From NCBI GenBank assembly GCA_001632425.1, contig KV425554.1, positions 99,000 to 162,999 on the forward strand: a stretch of DNA of 64,000 bases, written 5' to 3'. The notes beneath the pieces were generated by a model, which saw only the letters and a program-made list of their open reading frames with translations, made no database searches and was not told where the DNA came from. Of this stretch, positions 13,848 through 25,700 are shown in pieces. Position numbers and translations under genes: made by a program. The stretch comes from Neolentinus lepideus HHB14362 ss-1 (lineage: Eukaryota; Basidiomycota; Agaricomycetes; Gloeophyllales; Gloeophyllaceae). The number at the start of each line of letters is the position of its first letter. The stretch's first letter is position 1.

Positions 13848-16774
13848 CTAAGTCACAACAGCAGAGGACACTTCGACGACTCTAACCAGTCGGTCCGTCA
13901 ACGCTCTCTTCACCCGATCGTCCGTCCGTGACCCAGACAGCGAGGACGGACCTGAATCAAGAATCTTCTTGACTCGCGTGATGAGCCCTGAGGATCCATC
14001 AAGAGGGATCTGACCCGCTTCGAACCGACGAATGTCTACAATAGAACAACCGCACGAGGAACGGCAGGCGACGAGTCAGCAAACACGTTGCACGAGCGTC
14101 AAGAGTGAGGTATAAAGAGCGACGCACATTTCTCGATTCGTTGCAGGCCGGGCTCCCCGACTGCAGCTCGCACTTCCATGAACAGCTGCTCGCGCTCCTT
14201 GTTTCGTATGATGCACATCCCATGACTATGGGGGAAGATGGCGTCCTCCTTGATTTTAGAGGGCGCCCACGCAAGACCAAGCCCGAGATCGAAGCTCTTA
14301 GCTTTAGTACTAGGCGCAGAATGGCTACTCGCATCATCTATTAGCGGACTTGAAGGCACAAGGTTCACTTTCGGGGTCTTGTTCGATAGAGGGGCCCCTC
14401 CATTTTGTGGAGGAAACGCATCATTCTTCGGAGAAGCAGGAGGCGCGAAGGGCACTGCAGGCTCGAACTCGAAAGCGCCGAGTTGCCTATATCTGTGTTG
14501 AAGCGCTGACCGTGCCGGAGGATGGTGGTTTCTGCCCCAACTTCCTCCGCCCTCTCTGCCATCGGTGGATCCTCCCGAGGGCAATACACTCATCTGTGAC
14601 TGGTTGCAACCGTGTCCGCGTGATCTCGCATGCGACGCAGTGGATGTCCCAGTTCCTCTCCGCTTCAGTGGTAGCGGAGCGACGGTGTCCTCGGTGTCCG
14701 ACAGGCTCTTGAATTGTATCTGCTGGGCATGCTTCCTAGAGTTGGCATTTGCACTAGTCACCGAAGCGTCGACGACTCTCGCATTGCGGTGCCCCTCTAA
14801 TGCCCTCTCCCTCTCCTTCCTAGCTGTAGGCCTTCGGTCCAGTGACTTGCCGCCAGCGCTGCTCCCGCTAGCAGGCCTTTCGAAATCAAAACTTCCATGC
14901 TTCAATCTCCTAGCCGTCTTCGGGTCCACGTGTCCCGTCTTCGAGCCGGACTCACCGCTAGACCTCTTCACCCTAGCGGTATACCCATTCCCATTCGTAC
15001 TAGCCCCGGCCGTGTACGGCCTCCCAATCCCAACAGTGGCTCTAGCCACATTCTTGTCTCTGGGAAGATCCCGAAGTATGGGTTCTCCTACGACGCGAAT
15101 ATCTAGCTTCGCCGCCTTCTCCTTCCTCTCCTTACTCCTTCCTTTCCCGCCGAAGCCAAGCACCAACGGCGAACACCGTCCAAGCTTCTCGGTACCGATA
15201 CTGTCCCTTTCCGCCGCATTCGCATTCCCCATCTGCTGGGGCGACGTGTACGCCCGCGTGGGTGCAGGACCGTTATAGCCTCGCCCGTGCGTAGGCGAAG
15301 TAACAGCCCTTGTAGGCATAGGATGCGGAGAGACGACAGCAACGCTGGCTTTCTTCTTCGGCCGGCTGTCAGCCTTGACATCGAATAGATCCGGGCCACT
15401 TCGCCCATGCCCAACTGGCTTTTCGCCCGATGCAGCAGGTCTTTTGCCGGGGTTCCCAGAACTCGTTGACGCGTGCAACGTGGGCCCAGACGCGGAGCCC
15501 GAGTTAGACGCTGAGAAGAAGCGCCAGCACGTTTGGCTTCGCCCTCTTTCCTTCCTGGGAGAGCCAGGAACGGAGTATACTCCGACAGTAGGGCTTTGTG
15601 ATCTGGTCGGAGGATTGGATATAGGAATGGGGGAACCTGACCGTGAATGTGGTAAAGGTGCGGATGATTTCCTCGGGCTTGATAATCCACGCAGAAGCTT
15701 GGTAAACGGATTCGGCGATTTCGTTCGTGATTGCGTGGGGGTGTCATGAGAACGGGGAGCAGCACGAGCATCTGCAAGACGTCGCTGAGGAGAGGCCACA
15801 GGGGATGTGAGGTCGTGAACATCAGGCATAAAAGTAGGAGGCGGAATTGAGAGGCCCTCCAATCGTCTCGGTCGTTGAAGTGTCTTGTGGTGGTCGGTGA
15901 CAGTCGTATTGGTCGCGACGGACGTAGATGCGCTGAGGGGACGTGATGGCGATCGTCTGCTCGGTTTCGACGGCCTTCTAGCGGGAGAAATTGTTGGAAC
16001 GTCATGCTGAGGGTCGTCTCGATGATGGTCATTGTCGTCGTCCAAACTGATGTGGCGTGCATGAGAGTTGCGATCATGCGGCGTAGCAGGAGATACGACA
16101 GGTACAGGCTCCGCTGAGTGTGATCGACGTGCTGCGGCCAGCACAGGTCGCGAGGCAGAACGTGAACGATGAATGAAGGTGTAAAACTGAAAATACGCGC
16201 AAAACGCGAGGCTTTTAGATCGAAACACTAAATGCAGCGTTATCAATACATACCTTGCTTTCTTTGCCTGTTGCTCCGTTCTTCCCATGTTCGCCCAGGT
16301 CAGGATACATCTGGAGGTGTGGGACGTTGAGATCGGGCTGTCCCATCGGCGCCGCATAACCTGCCAGGAGCAGATCCTCCTCGTCGTCGGTAGATTCGAT
16401 CTGAGAAGGCACACAGCGTGCGGAAGGGAATGGGTCGCGTGAAAGAGCCAAAACGACGCGTCGAAACATACCTGGGTGGAGAGAGTGGTTAACTGACGCC
16501 TTGTCCTGCTATTTGAGCGTACGAACGAGTAGAACTGGGGAGTCGAGTAACACGTGTCAGAGTAAACGCAGGCGGGGTATAAAGAGGAATGGGATATGAA
16601 TTAACATACATCTCTGGATAACCTAATGCGCGTAGAGTCGAGTAAACGCAGACTAGCTCGCGTGTCTTGGGATTGTCTTGCGGAAGCAACAACGTGGTCG
16701 AAGTCCTGGAGGGACGCGGAAGGAGTGGAAGGGGCGAGGGAGGACTGGGATGTGGATTGGATAGAGTCTGCCAT
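13848..16774 (-). CDS. Large intrinsically disordered protein, unknown function
   Basis: The model starts MADSIQSTSQSSLAPSTPSA at 16774, passes through exons giving LSRDFYSFVRSNSRTRRQLTTLSTQ and IESTDDEEDLLLAGYAAPMG, then a very long exon, Ser/Pro/Arg-rich with many SP, TP and RS dipeptides (SPRKSSAPLPHSRSGSPIP, PARRPSKPSRRSPSRP). The exon ends with a better-ordered patch (LGLAWAPSKIKEDAIFPHSHG, REQLFMEVRAAVGEPGLQRIEKY), and a final intron leads to RRFEAGQIPLDGSSGLITRVKKILDSG and the stop at 13848. Without that last intron the frame ends at 14099, so the ordered tail is easily missed. No catalytic motif is visible. The composition suggests a phosphorylated scaffold or adaptor; this is inference. 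Head to head with the acetyltransferase gene, 256 bases apart. Confidence 0.75.
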
Positions 16775-17030
16775 GACGGAGCAGCATGTGTCTGGTCTAT
16801 AGTTGGACGCAGGAACGTTGTGCTGACGCCGGGCTGCTGTTGGGAATAGGACAACGCATTCAACCACAACCTTGCTCAGCCAAACCAACCTCGAGGCTCC
16901 GGCATATTCCGACCCGTGGGAACTCATCGGCATCTCCCGTTATGGTGCAGAAATGTCACCATCGCCCGTCCATACTAAATTCATCCAGCCATGGCTGCTG
17001 CGCCGCCGTCGTTCTCGACAGCGAACACTC

Positions 17031-18797
17031 ATGAGCGCCGTCGTTGCCCGCGCTCAGCCCGTCGTACACCTCCTCAAAAGATCCCATCTCAAAGTAGCAC
17101 GCGCAAGGCTCAATGTCGCCCGCGCTTCATCCTCCTCCGCGGTCCACAATGCTCCCATCTGGCCGTCGTTCCCTTGCGTAGATGCTCATGCTGATCGCGA
17201 GTCTCGCATTAGAGCCTCTTTCTCCTCCTCTGAAACGCGCGCGTCCTCAGACGGACCGGAACCGCCGTACGCAAGGCCCTCGCCCCAGTCGTACCATGTC
17301 TATCATCACGCAAGCCCTATATCTCTGACCTACGGCTCGAGTCTGCCCTCCTTCGATATTGCTTACGAGACATGGGGCACCTTATCACCCACCAAGGATA
17401 ATGCCATACTTTTGCACACGGGCCTTTCCGCATCCTCGCACGCTGCATCCACGGAACTCAATCCGTCCGAAGGCTGGTGGGAGAAATTCGTCGGCCCTGG
17501 ACTTGCCTTGGATACAGACAAGTACTTTATCATCTGCACGAATGTTCTCGGCGGCTGCTATGGCTCAACAGGTCCCTCATCTATCGACCCGCGGACAAAC
17601 CAGCCGTATGCGACCACGTTCCCAATTCTATCCATCTTCGATATGGTCCGGGCGCAATTCAATCTTCTGGATCATCTAGGGATAAACTATCTCTATGCGA
17701 GCGTAGGAAGCAGTATGGGTGCCATGCAAAGTTTGGCGGCAGGTTGGTTGTATCCTCAGCGAGTAGGGAAGGTGGTGAGCATTAGTGGAACAGCCCGGAG
17801 TAGTCCATCTGCCATTGCGATGCGCTTCGCGCAGCGCTCTGGTGAGTAATTATGTGACCGGCTTGATTTCGTTACAATAACCTTTAGCCTTCCGCGATGA
17901 CAGTGCTAATGGCGGATCCCAATTGGAACAACGGTTTCTATTATGATCGTTTACCACCTCACACGGGCATGAAGCTTGCTAGACGTAAGTTGACACTGTC
18001 GGAAATCGTATCGACCCGGAACTAAACAAACCCTTTCCTCTTGAACAGAAATCGCAACTATCACGTATCGTTCAGGACCAGAATGGGATATCCGTTTCGG
18101 CCGCAAAGTACGACCATTACCATTGTCTGAAGAACCAGAGGACGCGGTGTCACGTTCACCGGCGTTATGTCCAGATTTTTTGATCGAGACGTACCTTGAT
18201 CACCAGGTAAGCTCCGAGACAGTGAGATGGCATAGATCCGGCTGACTGTCGTTGTCTTTCACCCAGGGCGAGCAATTTTGTCTGAAATACGATGCCAATT
18301 CTCTCATTTACGTCTCAAAAGCCATGGATCTCTTTGACCTCACCCTTCCCGCCCTCGAAGAGCTCAACTTGGCCCTTCCCTCCCCATCCCCATCTTCATC
18401 CGCTCCGTATGACCCGTCCTCCCTGCCAAAGCCCCCCCACATCGCTGAGGCTCCAAGACGACACACATCCCACTCAAAACACCACCCCCCTCCACCGAAT
18501 CCTCCACCGCATCTACCGGACCTTGCTGCGGGCTTAGCACCGCTGTCGAATACGCCTACGCTGATATTGGGTGTGCAGAGTGATATATTGTTTCCGGTGG
18601 AGCAACAGCGGGAGGTGGCGGATGCGCTGCGGATGGCGGGGAATCAGAGAGTGAGTTATTATGAGCTTGGAGGGGTGTGGGGGCATGATACTTTCTTGTG
18701 AGTCCCTCCGTGCAGCTGAGATTGTTCGTTAATCTGAGAACCGTATTCTAGATTGGACGTGCAAAATGTTGGCGGTGCAATTAGAGGATTCCTATAG
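17031..18797 (+). CDS. CYS2: MetX-type serine/homoserine O-acetyltransferase, probably mitochondrial
   Basis: Alpha/beta-hydrolase acyltransferase. The start at 17031 gives [19 protein letters not shown], an Arg-rich presequence without acidic residues typical of mitochondrial import; 53 further in-frame codons upstream are unlikely. Visible motifs: [27 protein letters not shown], nucleophile elbow [86 protein letters not shown], the acid [10 protein letters not shown] and the His WGHDTFL, so the Ser-Asp-His triad is complete. The FLIETYLDH and KAMDLFDL stretches resemble fungal CysA/cys2 serine O-acetyltransferases (cysteine synthesis) more than Met2, but both belong to one family. A Pro/Ser/His-rich insertion (about 18390-18515) lies before the acid loop. 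Four short introns; last exon ends GGAIRGFL. Confidence 0.85.
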
Positions 18798-19158
18798 TTA
18801 TTTTACATTGCTTTGCCCCATTGTGAAGCACCTATAGGCTGTTCTTTAGATCTGTGCTTTAGTTCATATTGAACATGCATGCTTGCTGCATGGTGTCCAT
18901 GATACACGAGATCTTGCTGTGTTGACTGTGCCTTCAGTCAATGAGGACCTGCTAACGATACTGGGAATAATTTCGCCGTAATTTATGCTCTCAAATCATT
19001 TGGACCCATACGCGCCCACATTGCACTGGCAGCGGCCTTTGCCGATACGCATTACTGCGCTTGCACTGCAGCTTGATCTTCTGCAGCAACTGTCCTCTAG
19101 GAACAATCGACGCGCTTGAATACAGTGTTTAACTCTCTGCTGTGCACACCCTGTTGCC
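18798..19158. other. Intergenic region upstream of VPS60
   Basis: 361 bases between the acetyltransferase stop and the VPS60 start, same strand. It must hold one terminator and one promoter. No motif or repeat of note. Confidence 0.5.
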
Positions 19159-20092
19159 ATGAACCGGATATTTGGGACGTCAACGAGCAAGAAGCCAAAA
19201 CCATCGTTGCAGGATGCTATTGCATCAGTACGCATATGACATTCCCTCCTCAATATTGCTCAACGATCTCAAAGAAAGCACTCTGTTAGACTGATTCCAG
19301 AGTTGCGTCAATAGAAGTTAAGATTAAGAAGCTAGATGGAGAGCTAGCGCGTTACAAGGAACAGATGAGCAAGCTGCGTACTGGGCCGGGCAAGGTGCGC
19401 CACATCTCCTGTAATTCAAGATATTTGTGAAACGATGTCCTCGTCCTAATAGGACGCTATCCAACAACGCGCCCTCCGGACCCTCAAGCAAAAACGCATG
19501 TACGAGGGGCAGCTCGCACAACTCCAGCAGCAGACCTTCAACATGGAGTCCGCCTCGCTCGCAACCGAGAACCTGCGCAACACGATGGCGACAGTCGAGG
19601 CGATGAAGCAGGCGAATAAAGAGATTAAGAAACAGTACGGGAAGTTCGATATTGACAAGATTGAGGTGCGCTTTTGTGTTGGAGGGTGAATGGGACTGGT
19701 GATTTACTCGAGCGGTGTTTTAGAATATGCATTACGATATGGAGGACCTGCTGGAGCAGGCGAACGAGATTCAAGAGACGCTGGGCCGTTCGTATGCGGT
19801 CCCGGATGAGATTGACGAGGCGGATCTAGAAGCTGGTTAGTAGTTACTTTTCCTTGGCAGAAATGCGTCTGATGCTACCATGCACCCTGTAGAACTGGAC
19901 GCACTAGCTTTGGAAGAAGATGAAGAGAGTACATCGTATCTGGCCGATCTCAACAAGGCTCCGGACTTTGTGGACGAGCCCCCTGTAGAGCTGAGCGAAG
20001 TGAGTGCCTTCCCAACCATTATAATGACTGAGTCGGGCTTAGCGATGTTACTCTAGACCCCGCAACACGAAGCAGTCAAGACGACAGTCTAA
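19159..20092 (+). CDS. VPS60: ESCRT-III subunit VPS60/Mos10 (CHMP5)
   Basis: Accessory ESCRT-III protein; the family binds Vta1 (LIP5) and so regulates Vps4 at the endosome. The start MNRIFGTSTSKKPKPSLQDA is typical. An intron ending at the upstream of two candidate acceptors joins IAS to TDSRVASIEVKIKKLDGEL, as in CHMP5; the downstream acceptor would give an early stop. Then RYKEQMSKLRTGPGK, RALRTLKQKRMYEGQLAQL, MATVEAMKQANKEIKKQYG, MEDLLEQANEIQETLGRSY and DEADLEAELDALALEEDEE, the acidic region that binds Vta1 in the family. Ends TPQHEAVKTTV. Several short introns, normal length near 220 residues. It is the second ESCRT-III gene within 7 kb. Confidence 0.93.
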
Positions 20093-20298
20093 TGAGTTTA
20101 ATGATTCTCTGGAGTCGGCACACATTATGAGGTTTATGAAGTTAATAAAGTGTAACATTTCCATCTGTCATGTAATATATGTACTGTCAGGACATTCCAG
20201 GATTTATTCCATTCACAACGTCGTACTTCTAAGTCTGTGACGTATGCAGGGCGCATAATTTCTTCGGCGTACTCAGGCAACTTGATGTAATTTTATAA

Positions 20299-22615
20299 TT
20301 AACCGTACCGCTTCGCCATCGTTCGCTCCGAGAACCAATCATCTGCACTTCTAGTATCCTCGACAGAGGCGATATTCACGATCGTTGACTTACTCTGTGA
20401 ATCTAATACAGACAAAAAGATCAGCCTCACTCTGCAACAGTCATATCAAAACTCACAAGCCTCCAACGCCTCGATACCGTTCTCCCTCCCAATTCCACTC
20501 TCCTTCATTCCTCCCCTAATCGTACCAGCGCATCAATCACTATTTACGCTTTCACAATGGGAAGACCACTCACCAAGGTGAACTAGGATCATTCCGATGG
20601 TGTGTATTCACCCACACTAGCCCCGCCTCAATCCTCGCCGCAACCCTGTGCGCCCTCGACAAATCCTGGGTCCAGATTCCCGCCCCCAACCCATACTTGC
20701 ACTTATTCGCGAGCTCGACGCCGTCACTTTCGCTCGCGAACGACTTCACCACCACGACGGGCCCAAAAACCTCCTCCTGCCACAGTTCGTCCTCGATATC
20801 GATGTCTGCGAGGACCGTGGGGGCAAAGAAGCTGCCCTTCATGAAGTCGAATCCGTCGAGCGTAGAAGTGCCGGTCATTCGCTTCCCGCCGACGAGGATC
20901 TTCCCTGAAGCACGGTTTTGGACCATGTTCTGGATACGCTCCAGGTGTCGGGGGCTGATCACGGAACCCATCGTCGATTGGGGATTCATCGCTAGCGCAT
21001 ACATCAGAATGGTCAGGATATATTAAAATAGAGTTGCTTACGGTTTCCCATCCTCTCCGTAATCCTTCCCACTTTCTCAATGAACCGCGCTATGAACGCG
21101 TCATAAATCCCTTCTTGAATGATAATACGCGTTCCGGATACACATGTCTGCCCTGATGCGACGAAGGACGCGAACGCCGCACCGTTGACGGCAGATTCTA
21201 GGTCGGCGTCATTGAATACTACGATCGGGGCCTGCGTTACATATTAATATTAGGCGACAGAACTCAGAAAAGCAGGAGAGAAGGGACTTGTACCTTTCCA
21301 CCGAGCTCGGCTGTGAAGCTGGCGAGGTTTGAGCCGACTATGCTCCCCAGGGCTCGTCCGGTCGCGGTTCCCGCCTACGCCAAAATATGAATGACATAAT
21401 GCTGCTGGAGAATAGGCAGTGGGGAAACGTACCGTGATATCGACTTTCCGGACGAGGGGGTCGGACACGATGTCTTTGCCCGTCGTCACGCCATAGCCCG
21501 GAAGAACTGACAGAACACCGTCGGGAACTTGACTGGTTATCAGCTACTCAGATTATCTGTAGACAGCGTGGTAGGCTTACTTCCGGCGTCCTTAGCAATT
21601 TCAGCGAATTCGAGTACTGAGATGGGTGCCAACTGGTGTGACAAGACTCAGTCAGATGTAGCAAATCGGATAACAAGACATACCTCAGAAGGCTTAACGA
21701 GTACACTGTTACCTGCTGCGAGTGCAGGCGCGATTTTCTTAACCGCGATCAACAGTGGATGGTTAAATGGCTTATAACGCCAAACGTGTCATAGCCAAAC
21801 TCGCAGATATCGGAGTACGACCTACGGTAATGAGGGCTACGACTCCTAATGGCACCCTCTGCACATAATTCAATAGCGGTCCTTGAGTCGGCGCAACGTA
21901 AGCTTGGTGCGTCCGTAGCAACGCTGCGTAATACTCGCTTTCTGAGGCTGTAGACTCGTTGTATTCTTTTTGGAAAGAAAGCTTACAGCCACTCTGGAAG
22001 ACGGCCAAGCTGCGCCTTCATCTCGCGTATTGTCCGCCCAGTCTGCAATGTCTCAAGTTCTGCGAACTCAGGCACGCGGGACCGTAAAACTTGAGCTAGA
22101 CGCGCGAGAACGGTTGATCGGTGGAGGGAGCTCGCGCGAGACCAGATGCCGGATTGGCAGACATCGTTGGCGTGTTTAATAGTCTCTTTGACATCGACAG
22201 GAGATGCAGATACTACGCTGTATGTGCATCATGAATAAGAAATCATTTAGGAGCAGAAACGAGGACTAACGTGCAGAGATCCTCTCCGGTAGCAGGGTTG
22301 ATGACAGGGATTCTAAAGAAGAGTCCGCATTACACAAATGAATAATGTGAAATCTTGACATTACTCTTCACGACGTTCGGATGCAGCTCTCTTGGCGCTA
22401 TCAGCAGCAGTGAAGGGAGTATAACGCTCCCTGTACGCAGCATATCGCGAGCGTGAAATGGCCTGTTCATAGAGAAAATCACAAAATCAGCAAGCATAAA
22501 ACAAGCAAATACTTACAAAACGCAGAGCCCTTGTAGGCTTCATGGTCGCGCGACCGAAGGATGTAGTCACTGTCCAGTATCGGAGGCACTCCTCGAAGCA
22601 TTCGGACGCGTTCAT
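20299..22615 (-). CDS. NAD(P)-dependent aldehyde dehydrogenase
   Basis: Member of the ALDH superfamily, oxidising an aldehyde to the acid; substrate not readable from sequence. Seen in order: IPVINPATGEDL, TLQTGRTIREMKAQLGRLPEW, YYAALLRTHQAYVAP, ITPFNHPLLIAVKKIAPALAAGN, VKPSE, AGTATGRALGSIVGS, the general base in ASFTAELGGKAP, the catalytic Cys in ASGQTCVSGTR, EEVFGPVVVVKSF, GLGAGIWTQDLSRAH, VNTHHRNDPSSPWGGMKESG-type end, and the C-terminus DDWFSERTMAKRYG. About ten short introns, no break. Two in-frame starts exist: 22615 (MNASECFEECLRYW, weak context) and 22543 (MKPTRALRFAISRSRYAAYR, ACC before ATG), the second giving a presequence-like N-terminus. Head to head with RPA190, 132 bases apart. 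Confidence 0.87.
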
Positions 22616-22747
22616 GGAATTACCGCTAATTGCCGTCACGTGGTGAGAGATCGGGATCTGTCGATCCCAAAGTTTTGGACTGAACTCTGCTGCTAGCCTT
22701 CCTCTGTTCTCTAATATTGCTGGTGGCCGTGCTCTGCGTCCGCAACC

Positions 22748-25700
22748 ATGAATATTTCCAACTCCATCCCATCCACCGTCACCAGCATCTCATTTTCTTT
22801 CCTGACCACGGAAGAAATACGCCGCATTTCTGTCAAACAGATTGTCAACCCGGTCCTGCTCGATGACCTGAATCGACCTAATATTGGCGGTCTCTACGAC
22901 CCTGCTCTTGGCCCTAGTGACAAGCAAGACATGTACGAACTTGTGTCTCTTTATACCTCAGTCAATCTAAACCTATGAGTAGATGTGCAACATGCCGTCT
23001 AACGTATTTTACGTGCCCCGGACATTTTGGCCATATCGAACTACCTTCACCTGTATTCCACCCTCTCTTCATGATGAACATGTACAATCTATTACGAGGG
23101 ACATGTTTGTTTTGTCACAAGTTCAAGATGGAAAGAGCATCAGTACGTTTCCATGTTTCGCTATGTAATGTGTTACATCAATTCATTCGCTACTATCAGT
23201 TATGCAAATACATTGCCAAGTTCCGTCTGCTTGAGCGTGGGTTATTAGAGGAAGCGATGATGGTGGACGAAATCCGACGAGCAACACGTAAGAAGGGTGA
23301 TGCTGACGACGATGACGATAACGAAGTCGCAGAGGAGTCGATCGAAATTTTCGAATGGAGAGTGTCCGCGTATGTCCAGACAATTCTGTTGACCAGGCAA
23401 AGTCGGACACGTGACGATTACAAGGACCCTGCTGTGTACCAGGCGCGGAAGGACCTGATGCTCGAATTTCTAAAGGCCACTATCTCGAAGAAGTGCCATA
23501 ACTGTAAAGCGTGAGTGCATACACATACAACTACACTCTCGAGTGCTGACTGTGTACATGAAGGTTCGGATACACTTTCCGGAAGGAAGGGCATACCAAG
23601 ATCATCGAGTATGACTTAGCGAGGAAGCATAAAGAAATCCATGCTGCGCTAAATATCAAACGGCCCAACGTCCTTTCCGCCCCCGTCACAACCCACAGCA
23701 CAGCAAATGGCCGTCGCATAGCCGACTTTGACTCTTCAGACTCCGAATCCGAGCCCGAGCCCGCAGGCGAGAACACCTTTTCCGACCAAGAGTCTGAAAA
23801 CGACGTGCAGCCTGTCCAGCCGAGTGAAGAGACTCTTCCCAAGTCTGCCTCCGGGAAAGTGAAAACGTCCCGTGGGCGCAACGAGCGTGTCATGGCTTCT
23901 GAGGAGTGCCGCGCGCACCTGCGCCGTCTCTTCGCCAACGAAGCCCAAATCTGCTCTCTCCTTTTCGGCCGGCACGGTCCCTTCGCGTCAATAACACCCC
24001 AGGGTATCGTTGTCACATCCCCAGACATGTTCTTCATGGAAGTACTGCCCGTTACGCCCACGCGCTTCCGCCCGCCAGCGAAGATGGGCGAGATGCTTTT
24101 TGAGCACCCACAGAATGAACTATTAGCACGCGTGTTGACTACTTGTTATCGGCTGAGGGATAGGAATGTCGAGCTGCGGGCGGCAGGGGAGAAGGGATCG
24201 GGCGTGGGTGCGGACGCACAGAAGAGGTTACTGGGACAGTTATTAGATGCGCTGATTCAGCTGCAGGTGGATGTGAATAGTTTTATTGATAGCAGTAAGA
24301 ACCCGCAACCCATGAGGCAGGGGAAGCTTCCCCCGCCGGGTGTGAAGCAGCTCTTGGAGAAGAAGGAGGGGTTGTTCAGGAAGCATATGATGGTGTGTCC
24401 TCCGCTTCCTGTTCTTTACTTAGTATTTGACAACGTTCCTAGGGTAAGCGAGTCAACTATGCGGCGCGCTCCGTCATCTCGCCCGATGTCAACATCGAGC
24501 CGAGCGAGATCGGTATTCCACCGGTGTTCGCGCAGAAATTGACGTTCCCGGAGCCTGTTATCCCAGCAAACTTCCATCAGCTAAGGCAATATGTGATTAA
24601 CGGGCCGAAGCAATATCCTGGGGCTACGATGGTCGAGTTCGAGGATGGGCATCTCCAATTCCTTGTACGTTCCCGTCTTTTTTCAATCTTTGATCCCAAT
24701 TATGACGAGGGGCTGTCACAGGATAAGCTGAGTGTCGAACAACGCACAGCTATCGCCAACCAGCTCCTCACTCCTCAAGAGGGCAGCGCGTCCTTAAACC
24801 GGCACGGCCTGCCCTCGAGGACGCCTTCGGTGAACAAGAAGGTGTATAGGCATCTGCGCGATGGGGATATTTTGATTCTGAATCGGCAGCCGACATTGCA
24901 TAAGCCGAGTATGATGGCGCATAAAGCGAAGGTGCTGCAAGGGGAGAAGACGATCCGGATGCATTATGCGAATTGGTTCGTGCGAATGTGTTGTGTTTAG
25001 TTGAGAGGTGCTGATTGAGTGCTGTTTCCCTTTTCCCCCAGTAATTCTTACAACGGTAAACTGTGCCCCTTCTGTATTTGAAAATTTTCTGACAGCTTGC
25101 CTATCTCTAGCTGACTTCGATGGAGACGGTTTGTGCTCCAATAAGCATTGTCCTCGCAATCCTCGCTGACATGTCGCCAAAGAGATGAACATCCATTTCC
25201 CCCGTGAGTACCTTGCCGTTCTAGTATTCACCTCCGACCCTAATTACCCAACGTGAAACAGAGAACCAGATCGCTCGTGCTGAGGCGTACAATATCGCGA
25301 ACACGGACAACCAATACCTCGTCCCGACATCCGGAAAGCCCCTGCGCGGTCTCATTCAGGACCACGTAGTCGCTGGTGTGTGGATGACGAACAAGGATAC
25401 GTTTTTCACGCGCGAGGAGTATTTCCAACTACTGTATGGTGCTATTCGGCCTGAGGACGAGTCCCATACGTCTGGAAGGTTGATGACGTTGCCGCCGACG
25501 GTATGGAAGCCCCGGCCGCTGTGGACAGGAAAGCAGATCGTAAGACCCTCGCAGCAGCTAGATTTTGGAGTATGCGATACTTACATTGATTACAGATCTC
25601 CACTGTGCTTCTGAACATTACACCAGATAACGCTGAAGGCCTGAATGTCGACTCCAAGGCGAAGGTACCCGGAAGCTTATGGGGCAAGGACTCAGAGGAA

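Noticed and set aside
14565..16077. Long open frames of 237 and 324 codons opposite or overlapping the disordered-protein gene
   Set aside because: They mirror the low-complexity Ser/Pro/Arg codons of the minus-strand exon and have no exon structure or motif of their own.
24976..25041. Apparent in-frame stop TAG in RPA190 at about 24998, suggesting a pseudogene
   Set aside because: The stop lies in a 66-nt intron; removing it and the next three introns restores the invariant active-site motif exactly.
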